From the NCBI GenBank assembly GCA_020850535.1, contig JADZEM010000015.1, positions 17,681-81,680 of the forward strand: a stretch of DNA of 64,000 bases. Direction: 5' to 3'. The notes beneath the pieces were generated by a model, which made no database searches, was not told the DNA's origin, and saw nothing but the letters and a program-made list of their open reading frames with translations. The position numbers and the translations under genes are program-made. Positions within the stretch are counted from its first letter, which is position 1, and each line of letters starts with the position of its first letter. Source of the DNA: Chloroflexota bacterium. GTDB lineage: Bacteria; Chloroflexota; UBA6077; JACCZL01. This document shows positions 1 through 9,499 of the stretch, in pieces.

Positions 1-2379
1 CTCCTCCGCGAATGCCCGACGGGAAAGGAGTCCTGGTACGGCGGTGCTGGCGGCCCCTGGGGCGGCGTCTGGCTGGAGCGGTCGGCGGCCATCGCCTTTG
101 AGGACGTGCAGGTGCGCGCCGACCTCGTCACGGGGCTGGTCAGGTTCCAGGCCGCGCTCGTCAGTGACCTGCGAAACGCCACCAGCGTCGTGCTGCGGGC
201 CGACGTAGCTGACCCGTCAGGTCGCCGCTGCGCCGCGCAGATTACCGAGTTGCGTATCGCGCCGGGCCGCGCGTCGGCCTCCCTGCTGCTGGGCATCCCC
301 GATCGACAGGCCTGGTCGCCGTCCGCGCCCAACCTGTACCGCTGGCAACTGACGGTCGAGTCCGGCGACGGCGATGCTGGACAGGTCGACGGCGCCAGCG
401 GGCAGTTGGGGTTCCGCACGGTCGGGTGGCGAGACGGGGTCTTCCACCTGAACAGCGCGCCGCTGTTCCTCAAGGGCGCGCTGCTCCAGCCCACCTATCC
501 GCGTACCCTGCTCGGGTCACCAGTGCCGGACTGGCCGCGCACCGATGTTCAGGCAGCACGGCGCGCCGGCCTGAACCTGCTGCGGGTGCACCTTCGTCCA
601 CCGCTGCGGTCGATGCTGGATGCCGCCGACCGTGAGGGTGTGCTGCTCTACGTCGAGCCGCCGTTGGCCTGGATCGAGCCATCCGAGCGACTGCTGGAGC
701 ATGGCCGCCGCGAGCTTGCTGCGATGGTCCGCGCCTGCGGCAACCACCCGTCAGTCGCGCTCTGGGGGATTTTCAACGAGAACGCCCGCGCCACGCATGA
801 GGTCGGCGGCGCGCTGATGGCCGAGCTGGCCGCGCTCGACCCGACCCGTCCAACGATCGAGGACAGCGGCGGCGCAGCCGTCGGCGAGGTCGATATGTGG
901 GCCTGGGACGGTCAAAGCCGGTGCTGGTCGCCGGGCTGGGAGTCGCCGCGCCCCCTCAACGACATCCACATCTACCTGGCAAACCCGCCGCGGCGGGAAG
1001 CGCGCAACGTGCTGACCTCAGTCGGAGACGGGCCGATCCTGAACGTCACGCCCGGCCGAACCGCTGCTGAACAGGTCGAGTCTCGTCTGACCTCGGACCC
1101 GGTCGTCGTCTCGGAGTACGGCTGCGGCGCGCTGCCCGACTTCGACGCTGCGCTGGCGCAGTTCGGAGATGAGGAGCATCTTGCGGATGCGCAGCTCCTC
1201 CGCGTGCTGCGCGACAACCTGGCGCGCGGCCTCGCCGAGCGCGGGTTGACGGACGAGATCGGGGACGTCCCTGCCCTGACGCGGCGCACCCAGGCGTTGC
1301 AGGCCGAGGGCGTGCTGGCGCAGACGGCCGCCCTGCGCCGCAACCCGAACGTCGCGGGGATCGTCATCACCCAGCTGGCGGATGCCGGCTGGGAGCAGAT
1401 GGCCGGCCTCACCAGCCTGTGGCGAACGCCGCGCCCGGCGCTTGCCGCCCTCCGCCACGCGATGCGGCCGCGCCTGCTCCACCTGGAGACCGACGACCCG
1501 TGCAGTGACGGCGCCGTCACGGTCCGTGCCTGGCTGATCGAGGAGCGGGGCCTGCCGGCGTTGAGGGGAGCAGCGGTGCTGTCGGTGTCGGTGGTGGCGG
1601 ATGACAGCGAGGGCGTCGATCTCGCGGCGCGGTCGATGCCGGTGGTGGCGAGGCCGCGACCGGGCCGGCCGCTCGCAACGCTGACGCTGCCGCTGCCGGA
1701 GCGCGCCGGCCGATGGCGAATCGTAGCCCGACTGCGAGCCGACGGCTGGACGGGCGAGGCACGAGCCGACGGCTGGCGGTTGCCAGATCGCCAGCCGGCC
1801 GCCGGCGCGGGGCTGATCGTGCTGGGGCGGACAGTTCGACGCCTGCTACCGGACGCGCAAACATCCGTGCCGGCCGGCTGGCGCGGCCCGATCCTGGCCG
1901 AAACGGCGATACCCATCGCCGAGTCGGCGCTGCGCACGGCGACCGACGCGGCCCGCGCGGGCGCACATCTCGTGCTGGCGGGCCTGAAGCCGTCCAGCGC
2001 CGAGCGCCTGGGCGAGATCCTCGGGCTGCCGCTGCGGGTCCACGGCGCACGGGGCAACTTCATGGGCGTCTACCACTACCGACGACGCCACCCCGCGTTC
2101 GAGGGGCTGGGCGGCCCGGGACTGGCCGACGGCGCCTGGGCCGAGACGCTGCCGGCCTGGGCGCTGGCGGAGCTGCCCGACGCCGACATCGCGGCCGGCT
2201 GCTTCAGCGTCCCTGACGGCGGCCGCGACTTCCTCTGGCGCGCAACCGTGCAGACCGTCCGATACGGGGCCGGCCGCGTCACCATGTGGCAGCTGCCGCT
2301 CGGGCAGCGGCGCGGCGGGAGGCTGGGTGCGCACCTCCTGGACGGGCTGGTCCGCTGGCTGACACACCCGCCACAATGA
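1..2379 (+). CDS. Glycoside hydrolase family 2 protein (5' end cut by window)
   Basis: The reading frame is open to the first base, so the N-terminal sugar-binding domain is mostly missing. The visible part starts with GGPWGGVWLE, the typical end of the GH2 jelly-roll domain, then an Ig-like sandwich, then a TIM barrel. NHPSVALWGIFNEN carries the general acid/base Glu (about residue 260 of the visible part) and VVVSEYG the nucleophile Glu (about residue 372), so both catalytic residues are present. About 300 further residues follow, including a segment resembling a glutamine-amidotransferase or ThuA-like fold (GLIVLGRTVRRL). The beta-galactosidase, beta-glucuronidase or beta-mannosidase specificity cannot be told. 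No signal peptide can be assessed. The gene is followed 37 nt later by a hydroxy-acid oxidase on the same strand. Confidence 0.85.
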   Translation, partial: LLRECPTGKESWYGGAGGPWGGVWLERSAAIAFEDVQVRADLVTGLVRFQAALVSDLRNATSVVLRADVADPSGRRCAAQITELRIAPGRASASLLLGIPDRQAWSPSAPNLYRWQLTVESGDGDAGQVDGASGQLGFRTVGWRDGVFHLNSAPLFLKGALLQPTYPRTLLGSPVPDWPRTDVQAARRAGLNLLRVHLRPPLRSMLDAADREGVLLYVEPPLAWIEPSERLLEHGRRELAAMVRACGNHPSVALWGIFNENARATHEVGGALMAELAALDPTRPTIEDSGGAAVGEVDMWAWDGQSRCWSPGWESPRPLNDIHIYLANPPRREARNVLTSVGDGPILNVTPGRTAAEQVESRLTSDPVVVSEYGCGALPDFDAALAQFGDEEHLADAQLLRVLRDNLARGLAERGLTDEIGDVPALTRRTQALQAEGVLAQTAALRRNPNVAGIVITQLADAGWEQMAGLTSLWRTPRPALAALRHAMRPRLLHLETDDPCSDGAVTVRAWLIEERGLPALRGAAVLSVSVVADDSEGVDLAARSMPVVARPRPGRPLATLTLPLPERAGRWRIVARLRADGWTGEARADGWRLPDRQPAAGAGLIVLGRTVRRLLPDAQTSVPAGWRGPILAETAIPIAESALRTATDAARAGAHLVLAGLKPSSAERLGEILGLPLRVHGARGNFMGVYHYRRRHPAFEGLGGPGLADGAWAETLPAWALAELPDADIAAGCFSVPDGGRDFLWRATVQTVRYGAGRVTMWQLPLGQRRGGRLGAHLLDGLVRWLTHPPQ

Positions 2380-2416
2380 TGCAGGGCCGACACCGGGGGC
2401 GGATACGGGAGCAGGC

Positions 2417-3571
2417 ATGGCCATCAACATCGACGATCTTCGCAGGCTCGCGATGCGCCGCCTGCCGCGCGCCGTCTTCGACTTCGCGGACGGCGGGGCT
2501 GAGGACGAGCAGACCCTCCGTGCGAACCGGCGCGACTTTTCGAAGATCGTCTTCCGGCCACGTGTCCTGGTCGATGTCACCCACCGCGACCAGTCCACCA
2601 CCATCCTCGGCCAGCCGGTCAGCTCGCCGCTGATCCTCGCGCCGACCGGTCTCGCCGGTATGCTCTGGCCGCGCGGCGAGATCGAGGCCGCGCGCGCCGC
2701 CACCCGGCGTGGGATCGTCTACACGCTCAGCACCCACGCTGCCTCGTCTATCGAGGAGGTCGCCGAATCCACCTCCGGGCCGCTCTGGTTTCAGCTCTAC
2801 GTGCTGCGGGACCGTGACCTCGTCAAGCGGCTGGTGGAGCGGGCGAAGGCGGCCGGCTACCGCGCGCTGTGCCTGACCGTGGACGTGCCGATCCTCGGAC
2901 AGCGCGAGCGCGACCTCCGCAACGGAGCGACCATCCCGCCGAAGATCACGGTCCGCAACGTCGTGGACGTGGTGCAGCGGGTCAACTGGCTGCGCGGCGT
3001 CCTGCTCGGCCCGAACATCACCTTCAAGAATTTCGTGGGGGCGAATGCCGGCCTCGGCAGCGACCCTGTTGCCCTGTGGTCGTTCGTGAGCAGACAGCAC
3101 GATCCCTCGATCACCTGGGACGATCTGGCGTGGTTCCGCAGCCTCTGGCCGGGACCGATGGCCATCAAGGGCATCATGACGGCCGAGGACGCCCGCCGGG
3201 CCGTCTCGGAGGGTGTCGAGGGCATCATCGTCTCGAATCACGGTGGCCGTCAGCTCGACTCGCTGCCCTCGGCCATTGAGGTATTGCCGGAGATCGCCGA
3301 CGCTGTGGGGAACCGCGCCGAGGTGATCCTCGACGGCGGCGTGCGGCGCGGCACCGACGTGGTCAAGGCGCTGGCGCTGGGAGCACGCGCCTGCATGGTC
3401 GGGCGTCCGATGCTGTACGGCCTCGCGAGCGGCGGGCAGGCCGGCGTTGAGCGCGCCGTGGAGATCCTCCAGACCGAGACGGACCGTGCGCTGGCCCTGA
3501 TCGGGCGCCCGACGCTCGCAGACCTGGACCGGACGGCCGTTCGCCCGGCGATGGGGTACCGCTTCGACTAG
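2417..3571 (+). CDS. FMN-dependent alpha-hydroxy-acid oxidase/dehydrogenase
   Basis: This 384-residue protein has the standard length of the L-lactate dehydrogenase/glycolate oxidase family and oxidises 2-hydroxy acids with FMN. Family marks are APTGLAGMLWPRGE near residue 75, LWFQLYV, the catalytic-base segment SNHGGRQLD (His about residue 275) and the FMN phosphate-binding ILDGGVRRGTDVVKALALGA. Start ATG follows a GGGAG. There is no signal peptide, so it is cytoplasmic or peripheral. The substrate (lactate, glycolate, mandelate) is not decided by the sequence. Neighbours do not form an obvious lactate-use operon. Confidence 0.9.
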   Translation: MAINIDDLRRLAMRRLPRAVFDFADGGAEDEQTLRANRRDFSKIVFRPRVLVDVTHRDQSTTILGQPVSSPLILAPTGLAGMLWPRGEIEAARAATRRGIVYTLSTHAASSIEEVAESTSGPLWFQLYVLRDRDLVKRLVERAKAAGYRALCLTVDVPILGQRERDLRNGATIPPKITVRNVVDVVQRVNWLRGVLLGPNITFKNFVGANAGLGSDPVALWSFVSRQHDPSITWDDLAWFRSLWPGPMAIKGIMTAEDARRAVSEGVEGIIVSNHGGRQLDSLPSAIEVLPEIADAVGNRAEVILDGGVRRGTDVVKALALGARACMVGRPMLYGLASGGQAGVERAVEILQTETDRALALIGRPTLADLDRTAVRPAMGYRFD

Positions 3572-3598
3572 CCGACCGCCTCAGGCACGCTTCGCAGC

Positions 3599-4660
3599 CT
3601 AACAGCTCAGGCGCAGCCGGCCGGTGACCGTCTTGCCGGCGACATCTACCTCAACTTCGCGGTCGTTCCCCGCTCGTACGGTGAGCGGCACCTGCGCGTC
3701 GATCTGCTCCATCGACCAGGACGTGACGCTCGCCTGCCGCCCGTCGATCCTCACCGAGCCCGACACCGACTTCTGGCTGCTGCCGAGCGCCTTGCCACGG
3801 ATGGCCATCGACTGGCCACAGGTCGCGCTCGCCGGCAGGCTGATCTCGGCCGGCGGCAGGGTTGGGGTCGGCGTGGGAGCCGGCGTATCGGTCGGGTCGG
3901 GGCGCGGCGTCCGCGTGGGCGTCGCCGTCTTGACAGGGGTGGCCGTCCGCGTCGGCGTCGGATCGCGGTCAGCCTCGTTGTCGTTCTCGTTGCCGTTGTC
4001 GCTCTCAGCACGGCGAACCGGGGTATTGGTCGGCCGGCGGGTACTGGTTGGCCGTGCGTCATGGCCCGGCTGACCAGTAGAGCCGGCCTCGCTGCTGGTG
4101 ACGGGCACAGGAGTCATCGTGATGGTAACCCCGGCATCCTCTGACGGCCCGACAGCGGGAACGTTGGCTTGCCACGGGTGCAGTGACGCGAACAGCACCG
4201 ACGATTCCGGACCGGCCGTGGATGCCGGGTCATCGGCAGTGACGGCTCCTGCCGGCATGTCGTCGTCCACTACGTTCACAAGGGCCTGGGTGCAGGTGAT
4301 AACCCCGCCATCGTCGCCCACGACGCCGAACGTGAACGTCTGCGTCCCAACCGTCTCCGGGATCACCGTCAGTTGCCAGACGAACCGATCGCCCAGACTC
4401 TCGGAAGGCGGCTCCTGTGGGCCGCTCGGCCCTGCCAGCAGCACCCGGCCGTGCGGAAAGCGCGAGACGGCGGCCACGGTCACCGGCTCGCCAGTCCGTG
4501 GCTCGGGCGGCGCAAGCAGCAGTTGTTCGTCGCCAAAGCAGGCAGTCGCGAGCGCGGTCCCCGGCGGCCGCGGCGACGCTCCGAGCAGCACGGCCACCAC
4601 GATCGTCGCCGCGAGCAGGCGCAGGCCGGCCACCGCTGGCCGCCACCCATGCGCTCGCAT
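3599..4660 (-). CDS. Exported Thr/Pro-rich protein with C-terminal IPT-like domain
   Basis: I take the ATG at 4660, which gives a clean signal peptide (MRAHGWRPAVAGLRLLAATI and on to an Ala-rich cleavage region). The frame stays open further upstream, but that part has no signal character. The mature N-terminal ~150 residues form an all-beta domain with two Cys (TACFGDE, ITCTQ). A long low-complexity linker rich in PT, TRTPTP and acidic NDNEADRD follows. The last ~75 residues (PASATCGQSMAIRGKALGSS) resemble an IPT/TIG-type beta domain with a terminal Cys. It is probably a surface protein of unknown function. It converges with the oxidase gene, 27 nt apart. Confidence 0.65.
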   Translation of the reverse strand: MRAHGWRPAVAGLRLLAATIVVAVLLGASPRPPGTALATACFGDEQLLLAPPEPRTGEPVTVAAVSRFPHGRVLLAGPSGPQEPPSESLGDRFVWQLTVIPETVGTQTFTFGVVGDDGGVITCTQALVNVVDDDMPAGAVTADDPASTAGPESSVLFASLHPWQANVPAVGPSEDAGVTITMTPVPVTSSEAGSTGQPGHDARPTSTRRPTNTPVRRAESDNGNENDNEADRDPTPTRTATPVKTATPTRTPRPDPTDTPAPTPTPTLPPAEISLPASATCGQSMAIRGKALGSSQKSVSGSVRIDGRQASVTSWSMEQIDAQVPLTVRAGNDREVEVDVAGKTVTGRLRLSC

Positions 4661-4806
4661 CGCCCCGCACGCTCCCAAAATATGCTGAGTGTCGCCGGGC
4701 TGCGTTTTCGCGGCCCGACCACGCGCCTCCAGCATACCTGAGTGAACAGAAGCAGACAAGACCCGACAGAAGACGACGGGCCGTACACAACTGGGTGATG
4801 ACGCTC

Positions 4807-4812
4807 TACAAT
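4807..4812 (+). promoter_or_regulatory. -10 box TACAAT for a leaderless K+ channel mRNA
   Basis: TACAAT is followed by exactly 6 nt and a GTG start at 4819. That places the expected +1 on or next to the start codon. No recognisable -35 box lies 17 nt upstream. Confidence 0.5.
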
Positions 4813-4818
4813 GCGCCC

Positions 4819-5808
4819 GTGAGCGACGGGCAACACCTGTATCGACCAGCCGCCGTCATCCTGGCCATCCTGGCGTTAGGCACGCTCGGCTACATCGTGA
4901 TCGAGGGTTGGGGGACGCTCGACGCGCTCTACATGACGGTCACCACGATGGCGACGGTCGGGTTCGGCGAGATTCATCCGCTGACCCAGCAAGGACGGGC
5001 GTTCACCATCGGCCTGATCGTCCTGGGGGTCGGCGGCGCGCTGTACTTGCTCACCACGATGATGCAGTTCGTGTTCGAGGGCCACCTCGGGCGCAACCTG
5101 GAGCGACGACGCATGGACCGGCGCATCGAGCATTTGCGCGACCACTTCATCCTCTGCGGCCTGGGGCGCGTGGGTCGGCAGGTGGCTCGCGACTTCGAGG
5201 ATGCGAAAGTCCCGTTCGTGGTCATCGACAGCGATCAGGCGGCCATCGACAGCCTCGCCTCGTTGGGCTATCTATGGGTGCGCGGCGACGCCACCGACGA
5301 CGATGTCCTCCGGCGGGCGGGCGTCGAGCGTGCCCGGGGCCTCGTCACCTGCGTCCAGAGCGACGCCGACAACATCTTCGTCACGCTCTCCGCGCGGGCG
5401 CTGCGCTCGGACCTCTTCATCGTGGCGCGGGGCAACAACGACGACGCCACCCCGAAGCTCAGGCGGGCCGGGGCTGACCGCGTCGTCTCGCCGTACAGCA
5501 TCGGCGGGCGGCAGATGGCGATGCTCGCCACGCGCCCGGCCGCCGTCGAGTTCGTGGATCGTGTCCTCGGCCGGGCCGACATCGATCTGCTGCTGGAAGA
5601 CGTGACCGTCCGCGAGGGGTCAATCCTCGTCGGCAAGACCGTGCGCGAGGTCGGCCAGGAAATCGCCCCGGGCATCACGATCCTGGCGATCCGCCGGCGC
5701 CTCCAGCTCGTGACGCAGCCACCGCCAGATGCGAAGGTCGGTGCCGGCGACGACCTCGTGGCCATCGGCACGAGCGCCCAGTTGGAGGCGCTGGAGGCCG
5801 TCTCGTAG
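4819..5808 (+). CDS. Two-TM potassium channel with RCK (TrkA-N/TrkA-C) domains
   Basis: The protein is a single-subunit K+ channel of the 2TM/RCK type. A first TM helix (AAVILAILALGTLGYIVI) is followed by the pore loop TMATVGFGEIHP with selectivity filter TVGFG (about residues 46-50) and a second TM helix. The cytosolic part has a Rossmann RCK-N domain with GLGRVGRQ (GxGxxG) and D acidic ends (VVIDSD), then an RCK-C domain to the end. Length of about 330 residues is normal. GTG 4819 is chosen because a -10 box lies 6 nt before it. ATG 4798, seven codons upstream, lacks a ribosome binding site. It probably serves K+ homeostasis gated by nucleotide or ions. Confidence 0.9.
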   Translation: MSDGQHLYRPAAVILAILALGTLGYIVIEGWGTLDALYMTVTTMATVGFGEIHPLTQQGRAFTIGLIVLGVGGALYLLTTMMQFVFEGHLGRNLERRRMDRRIEHLRDHFILCGLGRVGRQVARDFEDAKVPFVVIDSDQAAIDSLASLGYLWVRGDATDDDVLRRAGVERARGLVTCVQSDADNIFVTLSARALRSDLFIVARGNNDDATPKLRRAGADRVVSPYSIGGRQMAMLATRPAAVEFVDRVLGRADIDLLLEDVTVREGSILVGKTVREVGQEIAPGITILAIRRRLQLVTQPPPDAKVGAGDDLVAIGTSAQLEALEAVS

Positions 5809-5815
5809 TGCGTCG

Positions 5816-6445
5816 CTACAGGCCGGCGGTGCCCACCACCCGCATCTTGCCGTTGGCGATGTCGATGGTCCGGATCTTCACCGAACGGTCACCCAGGAGG
5901 TCGTCAACGCGCGTCTGGAGCGAGTCGGCGAGCGCGTTCCGTGCCTGCTCCGGCAGGTCGATGCCGCCGACGCTCGCCTGGCTGACCTTTACCAGGGGCC
6001 GACCGTTCCCGTCGGGCACGACTGTCCCGGCCGCCTGAAACGGCGCTTGCAGAAAGCCAGCCCTCGCGCCGCCGCCGACCTGGATCAGCCCGTCCCGCAG
6101 CTGGACGCTGACGGTCTGGACGGTGGCGTCCCCGAGCGGCGTCGAGCCGAGCGACTGGCCGACCAGCATCCCGTTGAGCTGCGACTCAAGCTGGCCCTCC
6201 GTCACCTCAACCGCCACGTCGAGCGGCGCGGGCGTCGGCGTCAGTGCAACCTTGGCCGGTGCCGTTGGAGCGGCCGGCGGCGCAGCCTGCGCGACGGTTG
6301 CCTGCGTCGCCACGATGGTCGGCTGACTGGTCACGACATCCACGGTCGCTTGACTGACGTCGAACAGCGCCCGTGCGCCAAGGCCGAGCACGACGCCCAC
6401 CGCGAGCATCGCGCCGAGGACGGCTACGATCAAGACTCGTCGCAT
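5816..6445 (-). CDS. Exported protein resembling LmeA/DUF2993 lipid-binding domains
   Basis: The start ATG at 6445 is preceded by AGAGGAACC and gives an N-terminal hydrophobic anchor or signal (RRVLIVAVLGAMLAVGVVLGLG). An Ala/Pro/Thr linker follows. From about residue 80, VEVTEGQLESQLNGML starts a repetitive alpha/beta domain with LPEQARNALADSLQTRVDDLL and ends in a KIRTIDIANGKMRVVGT strand. This pattern recalls DUF2993/LmeA or YpmS-like proteins, which bind lipid at the membrane in actinobacteria and firmicutes. The assignment is by pattern only. It is convergent with the K+ channel gene, 7 nt apart. Confidence 0.55.
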   Translation of the reverse strand: MRRVLIVAVLGAMLAVGVVLGLGARALFDVSQATVDVVTSQPTIVATQATVAQAAPPAAPTAPAKVALTPTPAPLDVAVEVTEGQLESQLNGMLVGQSLGSTPLGDATVQTVSVQLRDGLIQVGGGARAGFLQAPFQAAGTVVPDGNGRPLVKVSQASVGGIDLPEQARNALADSLQTRVDDLLGDRSVKIRTIDIANGKMRVVGTAGL

Positions 6446-6705
6446 AGTGATGGTTCCTCTTGCAGAAAGAGTACCAGCCTGCTTGACCGGCGCCCTCGGT
6501 GAGCGGCATCCTCTCGGAAGACACGCCGACCGCTCACGCGGCCTACCCATGTACCGTGTACTACGCTTGCATGTGCATGCATCTCGGAACGTGGCCGCGC
6601 GGAGCTGTCGGCGCGAGCTCCCCCGCTCCCGACTCCTCGGCTCCAGTGCCCGATCCCGCGCCGAGGACCCCACGAGCGGAACTCTCGGCGTGGAGGTCTC
6701 ACGGT

Positions 6706-7908
6706 ATGACGGCGACGGGTGTCGAGCGGTTCCAGGAACTGCTCTCCAGGCGGGCGGCGAAGGGGCCGCGCCCGCCCCAGGGTCTGGCTCCGCACATCAA
6801 GTATCGGTTCGGCACGGGCAACCCCGATCCGGCCTCCTTTCCGTATGCCGGGCTGGCGCAGGCTGCCGCCGACGTGATGGAGACCGATGGCGCAAACGCG
6901 CTCTCCTACGGCGGCGTCTTCGGCTTTCAGGAGCTGCGCGAGTGGGTCTGTCACAAGCACAAGGTGTTCGAGAACCTCGCGATCTCGCCGGACAACGTCC
7001 TGATCACCAACGGCTCGGGCGACGCGCTCGGACTGGTCATCCAGACGTTCGTCGACGAGGGCGACCCGGTCATCACCGAGGCTCCAACCTTCTCGGCCAC
7101 GCTCCAGACGTTGCGCCGCAACGGGGCCGACCTTCATGGCATCGAGGTCGATGCCGATGGCATGCGGACCGACCTGCTGGCCGACAAGCTCGAACAGTTG
7201 GCGAAGGCCGGCAAGCGCTGCAAGCTGATCTACACCATCGACAACTTCCAGAATCCGGCCGGCCCGACACTCACCCTGAAGCGCCGCCACGAGCTGCTGG
7301 CGCTGGCAAAGCAGTACGGCGTGATCGTGCTGGAGGACGACGCCTACGGTGAGCTGCGCTTCGAAGGCGAGCAGCTACCGTCGCTGTTCTCGCTGGACGA
7401 CGCCGGGTTGGTCGCGCGCACCGGCACCCTCTCGAAGATTCTCGGGGCGGGCACCCGCGTCGGCTGGGTGATCGCGCAGCCGACGCTGATCCCGTACATG
7501 TCGGCGTTCAACTACGGCGGCGGCGTTGCGCCGTTCATGAGCCGCATCTGCCACGCCTACATGAAGAACAACCTGGAGACCCATGTCGAGGAGCTGCGCC
7601 GGGTCTACCGCGAGAAGCGCGACGCGATGATCGGCGAGCTGGAGAAGGGACTTGCCGGCCTGGACGCCTTCTGGCACAAGCCGGAGGGCGGCTTCTTCCT
7701 GTGGATCAGGCTGCCCACGGGCACCGATTCGAAGAAGCTGATGGAGCTTGCCAGCGCGGCAGCAGTCGGCTACGTTCCTGGGCCGGCCTTCATGCCCAAC
7801 GGCGGCGGCGAGAACTACATTCGGCTGGCCTTCAGCCAGGAGTCGCCGGCGGAGCTGCGTGAGGGCACGCGCCTGATCTGCGAAGCGATCCGCCAGGCCC
7901 GCGGCTAG
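6706..7908 (+). CDS. PLP-dependent class I/II aminotransferase (2-aminoadipate/MocR-like type)
   Basis: A strong GGAGGT sits 8 nt before ATG 6706. The open frame extends upstream but is Pro/Ala-rich and not protein-like. The 400-residue product is a fold-type I aminotransferase. Marks include NALSYGGVFGFQELRE, TNGSGDALGLV, DNFQNPAGPTL (Asn/Pro contacts to PLP), VIVLEDDAYGELRF, and the Schiff-base Lys in GTLSKILGAGTRVGW (Lys244). The family includes LysN 2-aminoadipate and aromatic aminotransferases. No helix-turn-helix domain is attached, so it is an enzyme rather than a MocR regulator. The amino donor cannot be predicted. Confidence 0.88.
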   Translation: MTATGVERFQELLSRRAAKGPRPPQGLAPHIKYRFGTGNPDPASFPYAGLAQAAADVMETDGANALSYGGVFGFQELREWVCHKHKVFENLAISPDNVLITNGSGDALGLVIQTFVDEGDPVITEAPTFSATLQTLRRNGADLHGIEVDADGMRTDLLADKLEQLAKAGKRCKLIYTIDNFQNPAGPTLTLKRRHELLALAKQYGVIVLEDDAYGELRFEGEQLPSLFSLDDAGLVARTGTLSKILGAGTRVGWVIAQPTLIPYMSAFNYGGGVAPFMSRICHAYMKNNLETHVEELRRVYREKRDAMIGELEKGLAGLDAFWHKPEGGFFLWIRLPTGTDSKKLMELASAAAVGYVPGPAFMPNGGGENYIRLAFSQESPAELREGTRLICEAIRQARG

Positions 7909-7922
7909 CACCGAGACCGGCA

Positions 7923-7967
7923 GCCCCGACGCCCTTCGCCAGCGCTGCGCGCGAAGGGCATCGGGGC
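7923..7967 (+). terminator. Hairpin after the aminotransferase
   Basis: GCCCCGACGCCCTTCGC pairs with GCGAAGGGCATCGGGGC across an 11-nt loop with one C-A mismatch. It lies 14 nt after the stop. There is no T-run, so termination would be hairpin-driven or weak. Confidence 0.45.
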
Positions 7968-8050
7968 GACTCGCGCCGGCAGCCCGGACCCCCTCCCGGA
8001 AAACTGCAACGCCTCACGCCCATCACTCGTTCTGTCCAGTGGCACAACTC

Positions 8051-8079
8051 TTGCTCGTGATGCGTCCGTAACGTATTCT
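8051..8079 (+). promoter_or_regulatory. Promoter of the LCP gene
   Basis: TTGCTC (8051-8056) and TATTCT (8074-8079) are separated by 17 bp, a good sigma70-type pair. The start codon is about 70 nt further on. Confidence 0.5.
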
Positions 8080-8157
8080 GAGCGTGCGCTGCCCGAGTGT
8101 GAGCGACTTCCTCGCGGGCATGACACAACCGTGATGTTGTGCCGTGGGGAGGCCGTG

Positions 8158-9477
8158 GTGTCGGGCAGCGAGAATCAACGGCAGGCTACACTCAGCCTGA
8201 TCGTGCCCGCGGTCATGCTGGCGGTGGTGAGCGGCTTGCTGCTCCTCGGCCTGCTGGCCGGCCCTGACCCAGTATCCGCGGCGCCCCGCGTCGAGCAGAT
8301 CGCTGCCGCCGAGAGCGAGCAAGCGGACGTCGACGACGACGAGCTTGTCGCGCCCGTCGCGCTGCCGCCGACCGAAGCGCCGGTCGTCTCAGTCCCGGTT
8401 GCGGCCGCCGTTCGGACGCCAGCGCCGGCGACGCCAGCGACTCCGCCCCCCACGCCCACGCCGACCTGGAGCGGCCCGCCCACGTTCACGTTTGTCGCGC
8501 TGGGGGTCGATCAGCGAAACGACCGCGAGATCCCCCGCACCGACACCATCATGATCGGGCGAGTGGACCTGCGTGGCCCGTATGTGACGGTCGTCTCGGT
8601 CCCGCGCGATCTGCTGGTAGACATCCCGGGCTACGGCAAGGACCGCATCAACGCCGCCTACGTCTACGGCGAGCAGTTCAAGGAGCCGGGCGGCGGCATC
8701 GGGCTGCTGCAGCGCACGATCCAGAAGAGCTTCGGCATCCAGATCGACCACTTCGGGATTGTGGACTTCCAGTGCTTCCGCACGGCCGTCGATTCGGTCG
8801 GCGGGGTCACGGTGAACGTGCCCCGCGCCATCGTCGATCCGAAGTACCCGACCGAGGACTACGGCACCAAGATCGTCAAGTTCGATCCCGGTATCCAGGT
8901 GATGGACGGCGAGCGCGCCCTGGAGTACGCCCGCACGCGCTACGCCGACAACGATTTCCAGCGCATGCAGCGCCAGCAGTCGATCATCTCCGCCATGCGC
9001 GAGCAGATGCTCCAGGTGCGCTCGCTGCCGGCCATCCCGACGCTGCTCACCGGCTGCCGCAACATGCGGAGCGATCTCGGCTGGCGCGAGTACCTGAACC
9101 TCGCCACCAGCCTCCGCAGCCTGGACAGCAAGAGCGTCTCGTTTTCCGCCATCAACGAGACGATGGTCGTGGATTCGGTGCTGCCGAACGGCGCGGCGGT
9201 CCTGCTGCCCCGCTGGGAGGTCATCCGCCCGATGATCGGCGAGCGATTCGGGACCGTGAGCGGACCAGCCCGCCCCACTGCTCCGAACGGCAGTACCGTT
9301 CGGCCCGGCGCGTCGCCCCAGCCGAATGCCTCACCGACGCCGTTCACCTCGCCGGCCCCGTTCGCCTCGCCACTCCCGGCCGCGACGCCCCAGGCCGGCT
9401 CGGTGGCGGACAGCCCGAAGGACATCCTCCCAGGCGACGCGCTGACGCCGGCCGTTCCCAACGCCCGACGCACCTGA
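8158..9477 (+). CDS. LytR-CpsA-Psr (LCP) family protein
   Basis: LCP enzymes transfer lipid-linked glycopolymers to peptidoglycan at the outer face of the membrane. GTG 8158 is chosen because GGGGAGG lies 5 nt upstream; GTG 8131 is the longest alternative. One TM helix (LIVPAVMLAVVSGLLLLG) is followed by a Pro/Ala/Thr linker. The catalytic domain begins at FTFVALGVDQRN. It has the conserved Asp/Arg marks RTDTIMIGRVD, VSVPRDLLVDIPGYGKDRINAAY, VDSVGGVTVNVP, and LEYARTRYADNDFQRMQRQQ. The C-terminal ~85 residues are Pro/Ala/Ser-rich. It implies a glycopolymer-decorated Gram-positive-like wall. Confidence 0.92.
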   Translation: MSGSENQRQATLSLIVPAVMLAVVSGLLLLGLLAGPDPVSAAPRVEQIAAAESEQADVDDDELVAPVALPPTEAPVVSVPVAAAVRTPAPATPATPPPTPTPTWSGPPTFTFVALGVDQRNDREIPRTDTIMIGRVDLRGPYVTVVSVPRDLLVDIPGYGKDRINAAYVYGEQFKEPGGGIGLLQRTIQKSFGIQIDHFGIVDFQCFRTAVDSVGGVTVNVPRAIVDPKYPTEDYGTKIVKFDPGIQVMDGERALEYARTRYADNDFQRMQRQQSIISAMREQMLQVRSLPAIPTLLTGCRNMRSDLGWREYLNLATSLRSLDSKSVSFSAINETMVVDSVLPNGAAVLLPRWEVIRPMIGERFGTVSGPARPTAPNGSTVRPGASPQPNASPTPFTSPAPFASPLPAATPQAGSVADSPKDILPGDALTPAVPNARRT

Positions 9478-9499
9478 CGCCGCCGGCTGGCTCTGACAG

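Noticed and set aside
972..2063. 363-codon open frame opposite the GH2 gene
   Set aside because: Arg/Ser/Pro-rich product with no family pattern, fully antisense to a gene with intact catalytic motifs; expected at 70 percent GC.
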